From contig NZ_QAOJ01000007.1 in the NCBI RefSeq assembly GCF_003050835.1, positions 274,840-338,839 of the forward strand: a DNA stretch of 64,000 nt, given 5' to 3'. The DNA comes from Pseudomonas sp. GV071. Its GTDB lineage: Bacteria > Pseudomonadota > Gammaproteobacteria > Pseudomonadales > Pseudomonadaceae. The notes below the pieces were generated by a model. It was not told the origin of the DNA. It searched no databases and was given only the letters and a program-made list of their open reading frames with translations. Shown in pieces: positions 43,731-52,694 of the stretch. The first letter of the stretch is position 1; each line of letters begins with the position of its first letter. The translations under genes and the position numbers were made by a program.

Positions 43731-44098
43731 ACGGCCAACTTTCCGATAACGAATTCGAGTCTTTGATCAACGACGACGACCTGGCCGTGGCCAGCCCCGT
43801 TACCGACTCCGGTAGCCAGGACCACGCCGCGCAGTTGCCGCAGCAGGACCTGAGTTTCTTCGGCCGCATTCCGGTGAATGTGACCCTGGAAGTGGCGTCC
43901 ACCGAAATCTCGCTTAAAGAGTTGATGGACGTCGATGCCAGCAGCGTGATCGTGCTCGACAAGCTGGCCGGCGAGCCGCTGGATGTGAAGGTCAATGGCG
44001 CGCTGTTCGCCAAGGCCGAGGTGGTGGTGATGAATGGCAACTACGGCCTGCGCATTGTCGAGCTGTGCGGCAACGGCATCAGCGACATCAAGCCATGA
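43727..44098 (+). CDS. fliN: Flagellar motor switch protein FliN
   Basis: A 123-residue protein with an acidic N-terminus and a C-terminal SPOA domain (IPVNVTLEVASTEISLKELM, VIVLDKLAGEPLDVKVNGAL, NYGLRIVELCGN). It forms the lower part of the C ring with FliM and delivers FliH-FliI. Four-base overlap with fliM and with fliP. Confidence 0.94.
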   Translation: MNGQLSDNEFESLINDDDLAVASPVTDSGSQDHAAQLPQQDLSFFGRIPVNVTLEVASTEISLKELMDVDASSVIVLDKLAGEPLDVKVNGALFAKAEVVVMNGNYGLRIVELCGNGISDIKP

Positions 44099-44850
44099 CA
44101 GCCCGTCGTGCCCTCGCCCTGCTCGCTCTGTTGCTGACCGGCCTGTGCCCGTTGGCCGCGCAGGCGGCTGGGGGCGAGATCTCGCTGCTGAGCCTGAACG
44201 ACACGGCCAACGGCCAGGAAGTCAGCGTCAAGCTGCAGATTCTGATCGTCATGACCTTGCTCGGTTTCCTGCCGGCGATGCTGATGATGATGACCTGCTT
44301 CACCCGCTTCATCATCGTATTGGCGATTCTGCGCCAGGCCATCGGCCTGCAGCAGAGCCCGCCGAACAATGTACTGATCGGCATCGCCTTGTGCCTGACC
44401 ATGTTGGTAATGCGCCCGGTCTGGCAGGAGGTATACAGCACCGCCTATGTGCCGTTCGAAGCCGACCAGATCACCCTCACCGAGGGCCTCGGCCACGCCA
44501 AAGCCACCCTGTCGAAATTCATGCTGGCGCAAACCAGCAAGAGCGCCCTGGACACCATGGTCGCCCTGGCCGGAGAAACCGTGCCGGATGACCTCAGCAC
44601 CCTGGACTTCAGCCTGCTGCTGCCCTCCTTCGTGCTCAGCGAACTGAAAACCGCGTTCCAGCTCGGCTTCATGATCTTTATCCCGTTCCTGGTCATCGAC
44701 CTGGTGGTAGCCAGCGTGCTGATGGCGATGGGCATGATGATGCTGTCGCCGATGATGATCTCGCTGCCGTTCAAGCTGATGATCTTCGTGCTGGTCGATG
44801 GCTGGGCACTCACCATGGGCACGCTGTCATCCAGCGTTCAGCCTTTTTAG
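44095..44850 (+). CDS. fliP: Flagellar export gate protein FliP
   Basis: A 251-residue membrane protein from ATG 44095 (overlapping fliN). It carries a cleavable signal peptide (LALLLTGLCPLAAQA), then the family's LLGFLPAMLMMMTCFTRFII and IGLQQSPPNNVLIGIALCLT. The C-terminal helices include FIPFLVIDLVVASVLMAMGM. FliP pentamers with FliQ and FliR form the entry of the export channel. No fliO gene is present, as in other lateral-type systems. Confidence 0.95.
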   Translation: MTARRALALLALLLTGLCPLAAQAAGGEISLLSLNDTANGQEVSVKLQILIVMTLLGFLPAMLMMMTCFTRFIIVLAILRQAIGLQQSPPNNVLIGIALCLTMLVMRPVWQEVYSTAYVPFEADQITLTEGLGHAKATLSKFMLAQTSKSALDTMVALAGETVPDDLSTLDFSLLLPSFVLSELKTAFQLGFMIFIPFLVIDLVVASVLMAMGMMMLSPMMISLPFKLMIFVLVDGWALTMGTLSSSVQPF

Positions 44851-44862
44851 GAACGCGCCGCC

Positions 44863-45135
44863 ATGATCACTCCCGAAAGCGCTGTAGAGATCGTCGCCAA
44901 CGCCGTGCACATCGTCGCGCTGATCGTCTGCGTGCTAGTGGTGCCGAGCCTGATTGGCGGCCTGATCGTCAGCGTGTTCCAGGCCGCCACGCAGATTAAC
45001 GAACAGATGCTGAGCTTTCTGCCGCGCCTGCTGATTACGCTCGGCATGCTGGTGTTCGCCGGCCACTGGATTGTGCGCACCTTGTGCGACCTGTTTATTC
45101 AGACCTTCAAGAACGCTGGCGGGATGGTCGGCTGA
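44863..45135 (+). CDS. fliQ: Flagellar export gate protein FliQ
   Basis: A 90-residue protein with two membrane helices (VHIVALIVCVLVVPSLIGGL and LPRLLITLGMLVFAGHWIV) and FQAATQINEQMLSFLPR, the FliQ family motif. Four copies wrap the FliP-FliR complex. 12 bases after fliP. Confidence 0.94.
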   Translation: MITPESAVEIVANAVHIVALIVCVLVVPSLIGGLIVSVFQAATQINEQMLSFLPRLLITLGMLVFAGHWIVRTLCDLFIQTFKNAGGMVG

Positions 45136-45140
45136 CTGCC

Positions 45141-45941
45141 ATGCCTGCCAGCGAATCGATCTTTCAGGCCGGCCACTACCTGCAGCAGATGCAGGTGTAC
45201 TGGTGGCCGTTCTGCCGGATTCTGGCGCTGTTCAGCATGGCACCGATCTTCAGCCACAAAGCCGTGCCCAAGCAGGTGCGTATTCTCTTGGCGCTGGCCG
45301 TGACCCTGGCGTTGGCCACGGCCCTGCCGCACATGGAGAGCATTGATCCGCTGTCGGCCAAAGGCCTGCTCACAGCCCTTGAACAGATCGCCATAGGCAT
45401 TCTGCTCGGCGTCGCGCTGCAACTGGTGTTCACCGTGTTCACCCTGGTCGGTGACGTGGTGTCGACCCAACTGGGGCTGAGCATGGCGGTGTTCAACGAC
45501 CCGATTAATGGCGTGTCGTCGTCCTCGATCATGTTCCAGCTGTACTTCGTGCTGCTGGTGTTTCTGTTCTTCGCCATCGACGGCCACCTGCTGGCGGTCA
45601 GCGTGCTGTACCAGAGTTTCATGTTCTGGCCGGTGGGCAGCGGCTTGCATTACGACGGCTTTGAAACGGTGATCTACGCGCTGTCCTGGGTGCTGGCGGC
45701 GGCGGTGCTGATCACCCTGCCCCTGGTGTTCTGCATGGTCCTGGTGCAGTTCTGTTTCGGTTTGCTCAACCGCGTGTCGCCGACCCTCAACCTGTTTTCC
45801 TTAGGCTTTCCGATGTCGATTCTGGTCGGCCTGTTGTGCATCTACCTGACCCTGCCCAACCTGCCCGACAGCTACCTGCATCTGTCCCGCGAGCTGCTCA
45901 ACAACATCGGCCAACTGCTGCGCGGAGGTGCCCGTGTCTGA
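45141..45941 (+). CDS. fliR: Flagellar export gate protein FliR
   Basis: A 266-residue polytopic membrane protein starting at ATG 45141. Six or so helices are seen, with RILALFSMAPIFSHKAVPKQ, GLSMAVFNDPINGVSSSSIM and CFGLLNRVSPTLNLFSLGFP, all typical of FliR/SctT. It caps the spiral FliP-FliR-FliQ channel. It overlaps flhB by eight bases. Confidence 0.94.
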   Translation: MPASESIFQAGHYLQQMQVYWWPFCRILALFSMAPIFSHKAVPKQVRILLALAVTLALATALPHMESIDPLSAKGLLTALEQIAIGILLGVALQLVFTVFTLVGDVVSTQLGLSMAVFNDPINGVSSSSIMFQLYFVLLVFLFFAIDGHLLAVSVLYQSFMFWPVGSGLHYDGFETVIYALSWVLAAAVLITLPLVFCMVLVQFCFGLLNRVSPTLNLFSLGFPMSILVGLLCIYLTLPNLPDSYLHLSRELLNNIGQLLRGGARV

Positions 45942-47067
45942 GCAGAACAGCGCCCAGGAAAAGACCGAAGACGCCTCCCAGCAGAAGCTGAAAAAGAGCA
46001 AAGAGGACGGCCAGAGCGCGCGCTCCAAAGACCTCTCCACCACCATCTCGCTGCTGGTGACGCTGCTGGTGTTGAAGTTCAGCGCCATGTACTTCTATGA
46101 GGGTATTCGCCAGAGCTTTTCGCTGGCCTACCTGGACCTGCGCCATAGCGAGATGGGCCTGGACGACCTGGACCTGATCCTCGCCCACAACCTGCTGCTG
46201 TTTATCAAGATTCTCCTGCCGCTGCTGCTCACCCCGGTGCTGGTGGTGCTGTTCAGCCTGGTGCCGGGCGGTTGGGTGTTCTCCGCAAAAAACTTCAGCC
46301 CCAAGCTGAGCAAGCTCAACCCGATTAGCGGCCTGGGGCGCATGTTCGGCATGCAGAACTGGGTGGAGCTGCTCAAGTCGCTGGCCAAGATCGCCGTACT
46401 GGTGAGCGTGGCCTACCTGCAGATTATCCACGCCGTGCCCAAGCTCATTGCCCTGCAGCGCAGCGACTTGCCCACCGCCATCGGCAGCGCGTTTGCACAG
46501 ACCTACGACCTGATTCTGGTGCTGCTGGCAGTGTTCATTCTGTTCGCCGTGATCGACATTCCGCTGCAGTTTTTCTTCTTCCGCAAAAAGCTGCGCATGA
46601 CCAAGCAAGAGCGCAAGGAAGAGCACAAAACCCAGGAAGGTCGCCCCGAGGTCAAAGCGCGAATCAAGCAGGTGCAGCGCCAACTGGCGCAACGGCAGAT
46701 CAACCGCGTGATCAAGCAAGCCGACGTGGTGGTGGTCAACCCGGTGCACTTTGCCGTGGTGCTCAAGTACGACCCGAAAAAAGCCCAGGCCCCCTATGTG
46801 CTGGCCAAGGGTTTGGACGAAACCGCGCTGTACATCCGCAAGATGGCCAACGCCCATCAACTGGACGTGATCGAAGCGCCGCCGCTGGCGCGCGCCATTT
46901 ACTTCACCACCCAGGTCAACCAACAGATCCCGACCCAGCTTTACAAGGCCGTGGCCCATGTTCTGACCTACATCCTGCAGCTCAAGGCGCACCGCCAGGG
47001 GCGCCGCAGTGCGCCGGTACTGGCGCGCAACCTTGAAATCCCCGATGAATTGCTGAGCCGAGTCTGA
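45934..47067 (+). CDS. flhB: Flagellar export switch protein FlhB with NPVH cleavage motif
   Basis: A 377-residue protein starting at GTG 45934, five bases after GGAGG. It has four membrane helices, then the linker and cytoplasmic domain. The autocleavage site reads N269-P270-V271-H272 (46738-46749), whereas FlhB proteins normally carry NPTH. N269 and P270 match Salmonella numbering exactly. Downstream LKYDPKKAQAPYVLAKGLDE and EAPPLARAIYF are conserved. FlhB switches export from rod/hook to filament substrates once FliK signals; the threonine-to-valine change may slow cleavage but the asparagine and proline that cut remain. Confidence 0.93.
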   Translation: MSEQNSAQEKTEDASQQKLKKSKEDGQSARSKDLSTTISLLVTLLVLKFSAMYFYEGIRQSFSLAYLDLRHSEMGLDDLDLILAHNLLLFIKILLPLLLTPVLVVLFSLVPGGWVFSAKNFSPKLSKLNPISGLGRMFGMQNWVELLKSLAKIAVLVSVAYLQIIHAVPKLIALQRSDLPTAIGSAFAQTYDLILVLLAVFILFAVIDIPLQFFFFRKKLRMTKQERKEEHKTQEGRPEVKARIKQVQRQLAQRQINRVIKQADVVVVNPVHFAVVLKYDPKKAQAPYVLAKGLDETALYIRKMANAHQLDVIEAPPLARAIYFTTQVNQQIPTQLYKAVAHVLTYILQLKAHRQGRRSAPVLARNLEIPDELLSRV

Positions 47068-47069
47068 CC

Positions 47070-49166
47070 ATGAACCTACTGCAGCAACTGACCCTCACCC
47101 TGCGCAGCGGACGCATTGCCATTCCGCTGTTGGTCCTGGCCGTGCTGGCGATGATCATTCTGCCGCTGCCACCGCTGCTGCTCGATGTGTTGTTTACCTT
47201 CAACATCGGCCTGGCGATTCTGGTGCTGCTGGTCAGTGTGTCGTCGCGCAGGCCGCTGGACTTCTCTCTGCTACCGACCGTGATTCTGGTCACCACCCTG
47301 CTGCGCCTGTGCCTGAACGTGGCCTCCACGCGGGTGGTGTTGCTCAGTGGCCATACCGGCACCGACGCCGCCGGTAAGGTGATCGAGGCCTTCGGTGAGG
47401 TGGTGATTGGCGGCAACTTCATTGTCGGCATGATCGTCTTCGTGATCCTGATGATCATCAACTTCATGGTCATCACCAAGGGTGGTGAGCGCATTTCGGA
47501 GGTGACGGCGCGCTTCACCCTCGACGCCCTGCCCGGAAAACAGATGGCGATCGACGCCGACCTCAACGCCGGACTGATCACCCAGGATGAAGCCAAACAG
47601 CGGCGCGCCGATGTGTCCAAGGAAGCCGACTTCTACGGCGCCATGGACGGTGCCTCGAAGTTTGTCCGGGGTGACGCGGTAGCAGGCATTCTGATTCTGC
47701 TGATCAACCTGTTCGGCGGTGTCGCCATCGGCGTAATGATGTACGACCTGCCGGCCGGCGAGGCCTTCCGCCAGTACGCCCTGCTCACCATCGGTGATGG
47801 CCTGGCCGGGCAAATTCCGGCGCTGCTGCTGTCCACCGCAGCGGCGATCATCGTCACCCGGGTGAATGAGTCGGCGGAAATCACCAGCCTGGTGCAGAAG
47901 CAGATGCTGGCCTCGCCGCCGCTGCTGTACACCGTGGCTGGCATTGTGTTGATTCTCGGCCTGGTGCCGGGCATGCCGCACATTGCCTTTATCGGCTTTG
48001 CCGCGCTGATCGGTTTTATCGCCTGGCGGGTAGCCCGTGCCGAGCCGCCGATGGAAGCGGCGACCCTGGAGCAGACCGAAGCCATCAGCAAAGCCATGGA
48101 CCAGGAGCGCGCGCAGAACCTGGCCTGGGAAGACATTCCCCTGGTGGAGCGGCTCTCGATTTCGCTTGGCTACAAACTGGTCGGGCTGGTCAACGAGGCC
48201 TCCGGCTCACCGCTGCCGCAGCGGGTGCGCGGGGTGCGCCAGACCCTCTCGGAGAGCCTCGGCTTTCTTCTCCCGGAAGTGCAGATTCGCGACAGCCTGC
48301 GGCTCAAGGCGGCGCAGTACAACATCCACATCAATGGCGAACGCATCGACGGCGCCGAGCTGCATGCCGACCGATTGATGGCCATACCCGGCCCGGAACT
48401 GTACGGCGAGATCGACGGCATTCTCGGCACCGACCCGGCCTACCGCATGCAGGTGGTGTGGATTCTGCCCAACGACAAACCGCGGGCGCTGAACCTCGGC
48501 TACCAGGTGATCGACTGCGCCAGCGTGATCGCCACCCACCTGAACAAAGTGGTGCGCGAACACCTGCCGGACATCTTCAAACATGATGACGTCGACCACC
48601 TGATGCAACGCCTGGCAGTGCAGGCACCGAAACTCGCCGAACACCTCAAGGGCGCGCTGAGCTTTACCCAACAGCACAAGGTGTACCGCCAGTTACTGCT
48701 CGAAGAAGTGCCGCTGAAAGACATCGTGACCATCGCCACCACCCTGCTCGAGGGCAGCGAAACCACCAAAGACCCGGTGCTACTGGCCTCCGACGTGCGC
48801 TACGCACTGCGCCGCAGCATCGTTGGCGGGATTGCCGGCGAGCGCCGTGAGCTATCGGTGTTCGTGCTGGAAAACGCCCTGGAAAATACCCTGCTCAGCG
48901 CCCTGAGCATCGCCCAGCAAGCCGGCCCGGTGAGCCTGGACAACATTCCGGTAGAACCCAACCTGCTCAACCAGCTGCAGAACGCCATGCCGGTCGTGAA
49001 GGAAAAACTGCGCAAGGACGGCCACCCGCCGATCCTTACCGTGATGCCGCAGTTGCGGCCGTTGCTGGCGCGTTATGCCCGGGTGTTCAGCCCGGGGTTG
49101 CATGTGCTGTCGCAGAATGAGATTCCGGAGAAGGTCGCGGTGAATATCCTCGGAAGCCTCGGTTAA
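47070..49166 (+). CDS. flhA: Flagellar export gate protein FlhA
   Basis: A 698-residue protein. The N-terminal membrane half has about eight helices with the FHIPEP signature (SRRPLDFSLLPTVILVTTLL and RISEVTARFTLDALPGKQMA followed by IDADLNAGLITQDEAKQRRA). The C-terminal cytoplasmic domain binds chaperone-substrate complexes (LPNDKPRALNLGYQVIDCAS and VAVNILGSLG at the end). It is the docking and proton-using component of the export gate. Last gene of the fliM-flhA run, convergent with a PilZ gene. Confidence 0.96.
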   Translation: MNLLQQLTLTLRSGRIAIPLLVLAVLAMIILPLPPLLLDVLFTFNIGLAILVLLVSVSSRRPLDFSLLPTVILVTTLLRLCLNVASTRVVLLSGHTGTDAAGKVIEAFGEVVIGGNFIVGMIVFVILMIINFMVITKGGERISEVTARFTLDALPGKQMAIDADLNAGLITQDEAKQRRADVSKEADFYGAMDGASKFVRGDAVAGILILLINLFGGVAIGVMMYDLPAGEAFRQYALLTIGDGLAGQIPALLLSTAAAIIVTRVNESAEITSLVQKQMLASPPLLYTVAGIVLILGLVPGMPHIAFIGFAALIGFIAWRVARAEPPMEAATLEQTEAISKAMDQERAQNLAWEDIPLVERLSISLGYKLVGLVNEASGSPLPQRVRGVRQTLSESLGFLLPEVQIRDSLRLKAAQYNIHINGERIDGAELHADRLMAIPGPELYGEIDGILGTDPAYRMQVVWILPNDKPRALNLGYQVIDCASVIATHLNKVVREHLPDIFKHDDVDHLMQRLAVQAPKLAEHLKGALSFTQQHKVYRQLLLEEVPLKDIVTIATTLLEGSETTKDPVLLASDVRYALRRSIVGGIAGERRELSVFVLENALENTLLSALSIAQQAGPVSLDNIPVEPNLLNQLQNAMPVVKEKLRKDGHPPILTVMPQLRPLLARYARVFSPGLHVLSQNEIPEKVAVNILGSLG

Positions 49167-49172
49167 ACGGGA

Positions 49173-49196
49173 CGTAGGGCGGATATCCGCCCTACG
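49173..49196. repeat. 24-base perfect palindrome (CGTAGGGCGGAT family)
   Basis: CGTAGGGCGGAT followed immediately by its reverse complement ATCCGCCCTACG. It lies between convergent flhA and the PilZ gene. No T-tract follows, so it may be a mobile repeat rather than a classical terminator. Relatives are at 34594-34626 and 9592-9634. Confidence 0.8.
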
Positions 49197-49217
49197 CACA
49201 GTTGATTCGGCCGAACG

Positions 49218-49571
49218 TCACACCTTCTGGCTGCGAGAAAGCACCAACGTCGCCTTCAACGAATCCACCAGATCGGTATACGCCTGCGCTGGCTCCTGCA
49301 GCGCAAAGCCCTGTTCGAAGCGCCCCGAGCGGCCGGTCTTGCGTGACCATTGGCAGATCACCGCCACCTCCACCAGGCGAAAGCGCGCCGCGCTGATCGG
49401 CACTTCGATACTGACGTGATAGACCTGCCCGACCAGAATCGGCAGCTCGGACATCAGCCGAAAGCCGCCGGCAGAAATGTCAGCGATCAGGCCCAGCGAG
49501 TCTTCAGTATCGCGAAGCAGCACCTGCATCCGATTGGCAGGGCGAAAGGTGACGCGAGTGTGTTGGCGCAT
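49218..49571 (-). CDS. PilZ-domain protein
   Basis: A 117-residue single PilZ domain with the cyclic-di-GMP contacts RPANR (RxxxR) and DISAGG (D-x-S-x-x-G). Beta strands follow (VYHVSIEVPI, VEVAVICQWS), then FEQGFALQEP. It lacks the YcgR N-domain. A c-di-GMP receptor role is expected from the family. Beside the flagellar locus it could modulate motor or export, but convergence with flhA shows no operon link. Confidence 0.85.
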   Translation of the reverse strand: MRQHTRVTFRPANRMQVLLRDTEDSLGLIADISAGGFRLMSELPILVGQVYHVSIEVPISAARFRLVEVAVICQWSRKTGRSGRFEQGFALQEPAQAYTDLVDSLKATLVLSRSQKV

Positions 49572-49737
49572 GCTTGATTCTTATAGTCCCCAGCGGGCCG
49601 CCTTCCTGGCAGCACCGAACGGTAGTCGTCGACCACACCCCGCAGCCTGCGGGGTACAACCCAGGTGGCCTGCGCGAAACAACAGGCCACAGGGTAGAAG
49701 GCGACCACTTCGATAGGGGAATTAAGCGAGCACTGAA

Positions 49738-51291
49738 TTATTTTTCGATTTTGTAGCGGACTTTTTGCGTGAGGACTTCACCACCCACTTTGTAGGCGGC
49801 GACCATGTCGTAAGTGCCGGGACTGCGGCCAGAGGAAGCTACGGTGAAACAGGTGTTGTTGGGCGTGGTTTTAGCGGTGTTTTTGCTGATATCGCTGGCG
49901 GCAAGTTGCTGCGGGATACCGTTGGTATCGAGGCGATAGAAGCTGGCAGCAATATCGGTAATGGTGCGCGCGTGGTAAAGGCAATACTCGCTGCTAGCGG
50001 CGGTAGGCACGAAGGCCCCGTCGCTATCGACTGGCAGAACAAACACAATGCCTGAGTTATTCAGCGACTCGATTTTTCGCGCGTCCCCCAGCGCCTTTTG
50101 GGCCGTGTCGTAGTTCTGACTGAAGCTGATGCCTTCACCCGGCATCTTGATCAAACTTTGAATCGACTGCTCCGCTTGACTGAGGAGCTTGCGTTTCTGC
50201 CAAAGCGCCGCGTTTCCGCCTCTGACGATGGAAAGACCCAGCCAGGTCTTGTCGGTATAGGGATCCACGGATGAGGAGCTTTTTTTCGCGAGGATATGGT
50301 CCTCGTAAGTCAGGGCACCCATGTCCACATCGTCCAACGAGGCGTGGTCCGGTGTGTCAGTCCAGGCCCTGCGCATGGCGGTGGGAACCAGTAAGGCAAC
50401 GTCGCCAATCCAGGCAAACGGGTTGTACATCTCCCCATCCCTGCTCAGCTGGAAATAGCAGTTGGCGGGCACGCAATGCTCCTTGTTGATCAGCACGTAA
50501 TCGCCCACGTTCAAGGGAATAAAAGAGCCATTGCGTCCCTGATTGGCGAGGTCACCTGCATTACCGGTGAAGTTGATGTTGATCGTCATCACCACATCAT
50601 CTTTGTTGAGGCTTAACAGACTGGCGGCAATCTCCTTCGCAAACGCCCGCTCTGCCGCTGTCACCGGGTTGGCGAGGGAAATGGTCTTGGTTACTGAATC
50701 AATGAACTCAAGAAACGCGGCGGTATTGGCGTTTTCACCCTGGTCATATTCGAGCACCGTCAACTTCATATGCAGGTGATCGGCGTCCAGATTTTTAGGG
50801 CCATATAACAGCTCGCCCAGTGCCGGTATACCCGCGTTATCTGACACCCCAAAATGCGGGCCGAGAATACGGGTTACCGTGTCGGCCTCGGTGCCTGCGT
50901 TGGTTTCAGTGAACTGCGCAATCACTATCACCTCGTTAACGCCGCCAAGGTCCTTCAAATACTTGAAGTAGCCGTCACTGAGGTAAATAGCGAATACGTC
51001 TGCACCGGTTTTATCCGCGCCTCCCGGTGCCTGGCGGATAGTCAGCTCTGAGGAAACCTTGTTGCTGAATACCGTTTTGTCCCATATCACTTTGTCAGCA
51101 GCGGTTACAGTTGTCGTGTCAGCAGCAGGTTTTGCCGGGGTGGCACTGGTGGTAGCGGTGGCTACTTTGTCGTCATTTTTTCGATAGAGTCGCGACGTGC
51201 CGGTAGGTACCGAAATGCAGCTACTGAGGATTGCGCAGACCACCAGCAAAACGACAGCACGTTGGCGATGAGCGAAACGGGGACGGTCCAT
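49738..51291 (-). CDS. Large lipoprotein of unknown function
   Basis: A 517-residue protein starting at ATG 51291, with an excellent AAGGAGGAG ribosome site. The longer frame is ignored. The signal ends with the lipobox ILSSC. The mature chain begins with a Thr/Ala-rich spacer (ATATTSATPAKPAADTTT), then a large folded part with few cysteines (one HCVPANCY pair, NTCFTVASSG) and a beta-sandwich-like C-terminus (GTYDMVAAYKVGGEVLTQ). I do not recognise the family. AT-richer codon use than the flagellar genes suggests different ancestry. Confidence 0.7.
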   Translation of the reverse strand: MDRPRFAHRQRAVVLLVVCAILSSCISVPTGTSRLYRKNDDKVATATTSATPAKPAADTTTVTAADKVIWDKTVFSNKVSSELTIRQAPGGADKTGADVFAIYLSDGYFKYLKDLGGVNEVIVIAQFTETNAGTEADTVTRILGPHFGVSDNAGIPALGELLYGPKNLDADHLHMKLTVLEYDQGENANTAAFLEFIDSVTKTISLANPVTAAERAFAKEIAASLLSLNKDDVVMTININFTGNAGDLANQGRNGSFIPLNVGDYVLINKEHCVPANCYFQLSRDGEMYNPFAWIGDVALLVPTAMRRAWTDTPDHASLDDVDMGALTYEDHILAKKSSSSVDPYTDKTWLGLSIVRGGNAALWQKRKLLSQAEQSIQSLIKMPGEGISFSQNYDTAQKALGDARKIESLNNSGIVFVLPVDSDGAFVPTAASSEYCLYHARTITDIAASFYRLDTNGIPQQLAASDISKNTAKTTPNNTCFTVASSGRSPGTYDMVAAYKVGGEVLTQKVRYKIEK

Positions 51292-51436
51292 TCGACACTC
51301 CTCCTTGAGATTACCAAGTGACATCAAATTGAGTGGCACGGAATCCTCGAAGCGTAGATCGACATCCTGAAAGCGCAAACCCGCAGGCTAGAGGGGCGAA
51401 AAGGCCATCCGAAAGATGGCCTCTGCCTCTGCATTT

Positions 51437-51871
51437 TTACTTAACGAAGTACTGCTTGGCCCGCTCCGCCTCGGCGCTGGTGGGTTTGTAGCTCATCCAC
51501 TGGTCGCTCTCTTTTTTCTTGTAACGCACCACGCCCTGCGCCACGTCGAACTCGTAGATGGGGTAGACCTCACGCAGGTTGAAGAACAGCGCCGGGGCGA
51601 ACAGCAGGATGTCGGCGGTCAGGTAGCCGCCATTGAATTTCAATGGCACCAGGCCGTACATGGGTTCCATGCCGGGCTTGGTCGCTTTGAATTGATACTG
51701 GCCAAAACTGGTGGTGTCGTAGGTGCGATGCACCGGGGAGTCGAGGGTGACTTCGCTGTCTTTGTTGATGGCCAACGCCAGTTCCGGGTCAGTGGCGCGC
51801 AGGGAGGTGGTCGCGGTGCAGGCGCTCAGTACCGAGGCGGCGAGAGCGGTCAGAAGCAAACGTGTCAGCAT
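51437..51871 (-). CDS. Hypothetical lipoprotein
   Basis: A 144-residue lipoprotein (MLTRLLLTALAASVLSAC with lipobox LSAC) starting at ATG 51871; ATG 51883 is possible but lacks a ribosome site. The mature sequence contains GMEPMYGLVPLKFNGGYLTA, FAPALFFNLREVYPIYEFD and a basic KKKESDQW. No recognised family. It shares its strand with the larger lipoprotein gene 145 bases downstream, so a common operon is possible. Confidence 0.72.
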   Translation of the reverse strand: MLTRLLLTALAASVLSACTATTSLRATDPELALAINKDSEVTLDSPVHRTYDTTSFGQYQFKATKPGMEPMYGLVPLKFNGGYLTADILLFAPALFFNLREVYPIYEFDVAQGVVRYKKKESDQWMSYKPTSAEAERAKQYFVK

Positions 51872-52111
51872 GGTCAAATCCATTTTGATTATTAGAAGGC
51901 TACGGCGTAGCCCTGCAGAGGTGGTCGACCTCTGGCACATTGCCATCCGTAGCAGGCGAAACTATATAGGAACGTTCGTACAAAAAGCATCGGGCGTTCA
52001 TGGCGCAAATTACCCATCGCCGCTATCAACAATCTCAATAAGCCCGTCCCGCTTGCAGCGACTAAGCTGCCGCTCACTACGTCCTACCCGCCTTTGCACG
52101 GAGCAGCCGCC

Positions 52112-52621
52112 ATGACTACCCCAACCCCCGCCCTTGATGATGAAACCCTGGCCTTTGCCGAACGGGTATTCGATGCCGCACGCAACGGCGCCACCGTCGA
52201 ATTGCAGGCGCTGCTCGGCCAAGGCCTGCCGGCAAATTTGCGCAATCACAAGGGCGACAGCCTGGTGATGCTGGCCAGCTACCACGGCCATCTCGACACC
52301 GTGGCCATGCTGCTGGAGCTCGGCGCCGATGCGGAACTGCGCAATAACAATGGGCAGACGCCGCTGGCCGGCGCGGTGTTCAAGGGCAACCTGCCGATGC
52401 TGGAGTTGCTGCTGAGCAAGGGCGCTGATGTCGAGGGGGCGACGCCGGATGGCAAGACCGCCTTGATGATGGCGGCGATGTTCAACCAAGGCGCAGCCAT
52501 CGACCTGTTGCTGGCCCATGGCGCCAACCGCGACGCCCGTGAACAGGGTGGCCTGAGTGCGCTGGACCTGGCCCTGCGAATGAATACGCCGCTGGCCATC
52601 GAGCGCTTGCAAGCGGTCTGA
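52112..52621 (+). CDS. Ankyrin-repeat protein
   Basis: A 169-residue protein with four ankyrin units: NGATVELQALLGQGLPANLR, KGDSLVMLASYHGHLDTVAM, NGQTPLAGAVFKGNLPMLEL and DGKTALMMAAMFNQGAAIDL, each with the G-[TS]-x-L-x-x-A core. No signal peptide, so cytosolic. GGAG precedes ATG 52112. Such small ankyrin proteins often pair with catalases in Pseudomonas, but none is adjacent here. Confidence 0.88.
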   Translation: MTTPTPALDDETLAFAERVFDAARNGATVELQALLGQGLPANLRNHKGDSLVMLASYHGHLDTVAMLLELGADAELRNNNGQTPLAGAVFKGNLPMLELLLSKGADVEGATPDGKTALMMAAMFNQGAAIDLLLAHGANRDAREQGGLSALDLALRMNTPLAIERLQAV

Positions 52622-52694
52622 TGCCGGTGCGTCAGCCTTGAATACGGTGGCAATTCCGGTAGGCTCGTGGCCTTTCTCATAAGGAGTTTCTGCC

